This document shows, one piece after another, positions 21,699 through 24,903 of a stretch of DNA of 24,903 nt; the stretch's first letter is position 1; each line of letters starts with the position of its first letter. Source of the DNA: Ignavibacteriales bacterium UBA6490 (GTDB taxonomy: Bacteria > Bacteroidota > Ignavibacteria > Ignavibacteriales > Ignavibacteriaceae); NCBI GenBank assembly GCA_002435365.1, contig DJMM01000044.1, positions 2,960-27,862 on the forward strand, read 5' to 3'. Position numbers and translations under genes: made by a program. The notes under the pieces were generated by a model. It did no database searches, was not told the origin of the DNA, and saw only the letters and a program-made list of their open reading frames with translations.

Positions 21699-23777
21699 AT
21701 GAACAAAAAGCCCAACCGGCTTTCTAAGGAAAAAAGTCCGTATCTGCTGCAGCATGCATATAATCCGGTCAATTGGTATCCCTGGGGAAAAGAGGCTTTT
21801 GATGCTGCCGTGGAAAACAACAAACCTGTTTTCCTGTCGATCGGATATTCAACCTGTCACTGGTGCCATGTGATGGAAAAGGAATCCTTTGAAGATGATG
21901 TGATTGCTGAGCTGATGAATGAGACTTTTATCAACATAAAAGTTGATCGTGAGGAAAGACCCGATATTGACGGCATCTATATGACAGTCTGCAACATTCT
22001 TACAGGCAGCGGGGGGTGGCCCCTGACCATAATTCTCACACCGGATAAAAAACCCTTCTTTGCAGGAACATATTTCCCCAAAACCGGCAGGTTCGGAAGG
22101 ATAGGCATGAAGGAATTGGTGCCGAAGTTAAAAGAGGCATGGATCAATCAGCATGATGAAATAATAAAATCATCTGATGAAATTACATCAGCACTTAAAG
22201 TTGAAAGTACTGCCCCTTTTGAAGAAATTGATAAAATAATATTTGAAAAGAGTTATGATGATTTTCTGAAAAATTACGATCAGTCCTTCGGAGGTTTCGG
22301 TAGATCGCCAAAATTTCCCTCGCCCCATAATCTTCAGTACCTATTAAGATACTATTCCAGGAATAAAGATAATTTTGCGCTGGGCATGGTAGAAAACACA
22401 CTGCTTAAAATGAGAATGGGCGGAATTTATGATCACCTTGGATTCGGTTTTCACCGCTATTCCACAGACCGGAGATGGAAAGTACCGCATTTTGAAAAAA
22501 TGCTTTATGACCAGGCCTCAATAAGTTCAGCACTGATTGAAACATTTCAGGCATCTGGCAGAGGGATCTTTAAAAAAACTGCGGAAGAGATCTTTGAATA
22601 TGTTTTAAGGGACATGACCTCCCCGGAGGGGGTATTTTATTCCGCTGAAGATGCTGACAGCGAAGGGGATGAGGGAAGATTCTATTTATGGACAAAAGAG
22701 GAGCTTTATTCTCTGCTTGATGAAAACGGGTACAGTTTTGTATCGTCGGTATTCAGCATTGAAGATGCAGGTAACTGGACTGATCCGGTATCCCGGGAAG
22801 AAAACGGCACCAATATTCTGCATATAACCCATGATTCAGAAGCAGGCATAATGCTGAGCAGGAATTACCATGAATATTTCACGCCCGGATTTGAAGAACT
22901 GAGAAAAAAACTTTTCAGGATAAGGGAAAAGAGAGTTCACCCGTTCAAGGATGATAAAATTCTTACTGACTGGAATGCATTTATGATTTCATCGTTTGCA
23001 AAAGGCGGGGCTGTTTTCAATAATTCTGAATATTTAAATGCAGCGGAAGCCTCAATGCGGTTCCTGCTGGATAAAATGGTTACCGGTGAAGGCACACTCC
23101 TGCACAGGTACCGCTGCGGAGAAGCATCAATCCACGGCAGCCTGGATGATTATGCTTTTTTGATTCAAGCCCTGCTCGATCTTTATGAGGCCGCATTCAA
23201 TCCAGATTATCTGTTATATGCTATAAGTTTTACAGCTAAAACAATTGAGCTTTTTTACGACAGCGGCAGCGGGGGTTTCTTCTTTACCCCCTCCGGCGGC
23301 GAGGAACTTATAGCAAGGCGGAAGGAAATTTATGACGGGGCAATTCCTTCCGGAAATTCAGTAATGATGCTGAATCTTTTAAGATTGGGAAGGTTTACCG
23401 GTAATTCTGCTTATGATGAGAAGGCATGGGAAACAATAAGAGCATTTGCGCACGTAATTAAAAAGTCTCCCATTTCGTTCAGCTATGCTCTTGCAGCACT
23501 GGATTTTGCTATTAATAAATCTTATGAAATTGTTGTTGCTGCCGGGAAGGACAGATCTTCCGCAGATGCAATTATCAGGGAAATAAACAATAAATTCATC
23601 CCCGGAAAAGTCATCCTTTTAAGGACCGCCACCGGTAATGAAAAGCTTGTAAAAGCAGCGCCTTTTATTAATGATCAGAAACCTGTGGAAAATAAAACAA
23701 CGGTGTATGTCTGTTCGGATTTTACGTGCAGCCGTCCGGTTTATACAGTGGAGGAGGTACTAAAACTGGTTGAATAG
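21699..23777 (+). CDS. thioredoxin-fold DUF255 protein (YyaL/SSP411 family)
   Basis: This 692-residue protein matches the family throughout. The N-terminus has the hallmark NRLSKEKSPYLLQHAYNPVN, then WYPWGKEAF and FLSIGYSTCHWCHVMEKESF, with a Cys53-His-Trp-Cys56 redox-like motif in the thioredoxin fold, and FINIKVDREERPDIDGIYM. Next come GGWPLTIILTPDKKPFFAGT and YFPK. The larger C-terminal part (about 190-690) is an alpha/alpha barrel like those of N-acyl-glucosamine epimerases, with MGGIYDHLGFGFHRYSTDR, WKVPHFEKMLYDQA, FYSAEDADSEGDEGRFYLW and KILTDWNAFMI. No catalytic role is established for the family. There is no signal peptide, so it is cytoplasmic. AAGG precedes the ATG by about 5 nt. 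It is divergent from the SIMPL operon. Confidence 0.95.
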   Translation: MNKKPNRLSKEKSPYLLQHAYNPVNWYPWGKEAFDAAVENNKPVFLSIGYSTCHWCHVMEKESFEDDVIAELMNETFINIKVDREERPDIDGIYMTVCNILTGSGGWPLTIILTPDKKPFFAGTYFPKTGRFGRIGMKELVPKLKEAWINQHDEIIKSSDEITSALKVESTAPFEEIDKIIFEKSYDDFLKNYDQSFGGFGRSPKFPSPHNLQYLLRYYSRNKDNFALGMVENTLLKMRMGGIYDHLGFGFHRYSTDRRWKVPHFEKMLYDQASISSALIETFQASGRGIFKKTAEEIFEYVLRDMTSPEGVFYSAEDADSEGDEGRFYLWTKEELYSLLDENGYSFVSSVFSIEDAGNWTDPVSREENGTNILHITHDSEAGIMLSRNYHEYFTPGFEELRKKLFRIREKRVHPFKDDKILTDWNAFMISSFAKGGAVFNNSEYLNAAEASMRFLLDKMVTGEGTLLHRYRCGEASIHGSLDDYAFLIQALLDLYEAAFNPDYLLYAISFTAKTIELFYDSGSGGFFFTPSGGEELIARRKEIYDGAIPSGNSVMMLNLLRLGRFTGNSAYDEKAWETIRAFAHVIKKSPISFSYALAALDFAINKSYEIVVAAGKDRSSADAIIREINNKFIPGKVILLRTATGNEKLVKAAPFINDQKPVENKTTVYVCSDFTCSRPVYTVEEVLKLVE

Positions 23778-23902
23778 TGATCTGGATTCTGGTATTCGTT
23801 TTTTGAATAAAGGCACCATCCCATCTTATTGAACCTTCCGGTAATAATGCCTAATTTTACTTTTTTATTACAATATCTTTTTAAAAACAAAAGAGGCTTG
23901 AG

Positions 23903-24903
23903 ATGTTTGATGCTAATTATAAATTTACCTGTGTAGACCGTTTTCTGAAATATGTAAAGTATGATACACAGTCTTCCGAGGAATCCACCAGTTTTCCGAG
24001 TACTGAAAAACAAAAAGTGCTTTCTGCGGAGCTTGTCAAAGAGCTGAAGGAGATCGGTTTGAAAGATGCGCATATGGATGAGCACGGTTATGTAATTGCC
24101 ACACTGGAAGCAACAACAAACAAAAAGGTTCCCGTAATCGGATTTATTGCACATGTTGATACCTCACCTGCCGTATCCGGAGAAAATGTAAATCCGGTTA
24201 TTCACCGCAATTACCAGGGAGGCGATATTGTGCTGCCGAATGATAAAAACCAGGTAATTGAGGTCAAAAACAATCCCGAGCTTCTGGAAATGAAAGGGTT
24301 TGATATTATTACTACCGACGGCACCACACTGCTCGGTGCGGACAACAAAGCCGGTGTATCTGAAATAATGGATGCGGTAAACTATCTTATAAAACATCCC
24401 GAAGTAAAACATGGCGTTATTAAAGTGTGCTTTACTCCCGATGAGGAAGTCGGACGGGGAACCGAAAAATTTGATGTTAAAAAATTCGGAGCTGAATATG
24501 CTTATACGGTTGACGGCTCGGCACGCGGCGAAGTTGAATCCGAGACCTTCAGTGCGGATGGCGTAAATATTAAAATACACGGAAAAAATATTCATCCCGG
24601 TTATGCGAAAGGGAAAATGGTAAATTCTGTTAAAGTGGCATCTGAATTCATAAATAGTCTGCCTAAGGATAAACTCTCTCCGGAAACTACGGAAGGCAGG
24701 GAAGGCTATGTTCATTGCGTTGCATTTAACGGGAACGAAGAAATGACCGCCCTGAAGTTTATTATCAGGGATTTTGAAACTCCCAGGCTTAAAGAATATG
24801 AAGACCTGTTAAAGAAGCTGGCTGAAGATGCGGTAAAAAAATATCCCGGCGCGCGGCTTGAATTTGAAGTGGTTGAACAATACCGGAATATGAAAGAAGT
24901 GCT
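23903..24903 (+). CDS. pepT: peptidase T (tripeptide aminopeptidase, EC 3.4.11.4), C-terminus cut by window edge
   Basis: The frame is open from the ATG at 23903 to the right edge (333 codons); about 75-80 residues of a usual length near 410 are missing. M20B family motifs are in place: VDRFLKYVKYDTQSSEES at the start; VIGFIAHVDTSPAVSGENV with the zinc-binding His and Asp of H-x-D; TTDGTTLLGADNKAGVSEIM with the bridging Asp; FTPDEEVGRGTEKFDVKKF with the Glu-Glu pair (general base and zinc ligand); and AYTVDGSARGEVESETFSA with a further zinc-ligand Asp. IHPGYAKGKMVNSV belongs to the dimerisation lid. The enzyme removes the N-terminal residue of tripeptides in the cytoplasm. AGAGG lies 6 nt before the ATG. 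It follows the DUF255 gene by 125 bp on the same strand. Confidence 0.95.
   Translation, partial: MFDANYKFTCVDRFLKYVKYDTQSSEESTSFPSTEKQKVLSAELVKELKEIGLKDAHMDEHGYVIATLEATTNKKVPVIGFIAHVDTSPAVSGENVNPVIHRNYQGGDIVLPNDKNQVIEVKNNPELLEMKGFDIITTDGTTLLGADNKAGVSEIMDAVNYLIKHPEVKHGVIKVCFTPDEEVGRGTEKFDVKKFGAEYAYTVDGSARGEVESETFSADGVNIKIHGKNIHPGYAKGKMVNSVKVASEFINSLPKDKLSPETTEGREGYVHCVAFNGNEEMTALKFIIRDFETPRLKEYEDLLKKLAEDAVKKYPGARLEFEVVEQYRNMKEV

Noticed and set aside
23741..24715. Two minus-strand open frames of 137 and 183 residues
   Set aside because: They are antisense to the clearly conserved pepT frame (the first also overlaps the end of the DUF255 gene) and have no family features of their own.
1..24903. 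CRISPR array, tRNA/rRNA genes, insertion sequences or prophage
   Set aside because: No regularly spaced repeats, no cloverleaf or rRNA-like sequence noticed, and no transposase, integrase or phage protein in any frame.

Overview
The window looks like chromosomal DNA from the Ignavibacteria (Bacteroidota/Chlorobiota superphylum). The main reason is that four complete secreted proteins end in the same 80-residue C-terminal sorting module: it opens with NYPNPFNP, has LPSG(V/I)Y in the middle and ends in a basic K-M-x-x-x-K/R tail. This is the type-A sorting domain of the type IX secretion system (T9SS) and this flavour is typical of that group. Base composition is moderate to AT-rich, and many genes have clear GGAGG-type ribosome binding sites. 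No tRNA, rRNA, CRISPR array, transposase or phage gene was seen. The species assignment is inference.

Left part (1-14.1 kb) is an accessory region of exported proteins, nearly all on the minus strand. In map order it holds a secreted S41-family peptidase that runs off the left edge, a small membrane protein on each strand, a seven-repeat propeller protein, a W/Y-rich secreted repeat protein, a parallel beta-helix protein, a plus-strand lipoprotein of unknown function, an NTF2-like secreted protein, and an 856-residue protein with 14 Ycf48/BNR-like repeats, a P-domain and a sorting domain. Most units are followed by a convincing intrinsic terminator, so this looks like a set of separately transcribed secretion cargo genes. 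Decayed fragments lie between them: a 17-codon scar of a sorting domain, a two-frame remnant, and a possible receiver-domain N-terminus.

The most unusual signal is in the 5' leaders of three of these cargo genes (S41 peptidase, beta-helix protein, 14-repeat protein). Each has a related structured element of about 66-77 nt: a long closing stem CUCCGxxAGAG / CUCUxCCGxAG with a compensatory U-A/G-C change and a conserved C mismatch, plus inner hairpins. The peptidase and beta-helix copies sit at identical distances behind a -35/-10 promoter with an 18-bp spacer, and behind a 14-bp TTGC-N6-GCAA palindrome 10 bp upstream of the -35. This looks like a co-regulated set with a cis-acting leader RNA that I could not match to a known riboswitch.

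Right part (14.5-24.9 kb) is more ordinary: an SRPBCC protein, a CpxP/Spy-like lipoprotein, a single STAS protein, a secreted glutathione peroxidase, a polytopic membrane protein resembling GT-C glycosyltransferases, phosphate acetyltransferase (pta), a three-gene operon (SIMPL protein, membrane-anchored cytochrome c, periplasmic thioredoxin-like protein), a divergent thioredoxin-fold DUF255/YyaL protein, and the start of peptidase T, which runs off the right edge.
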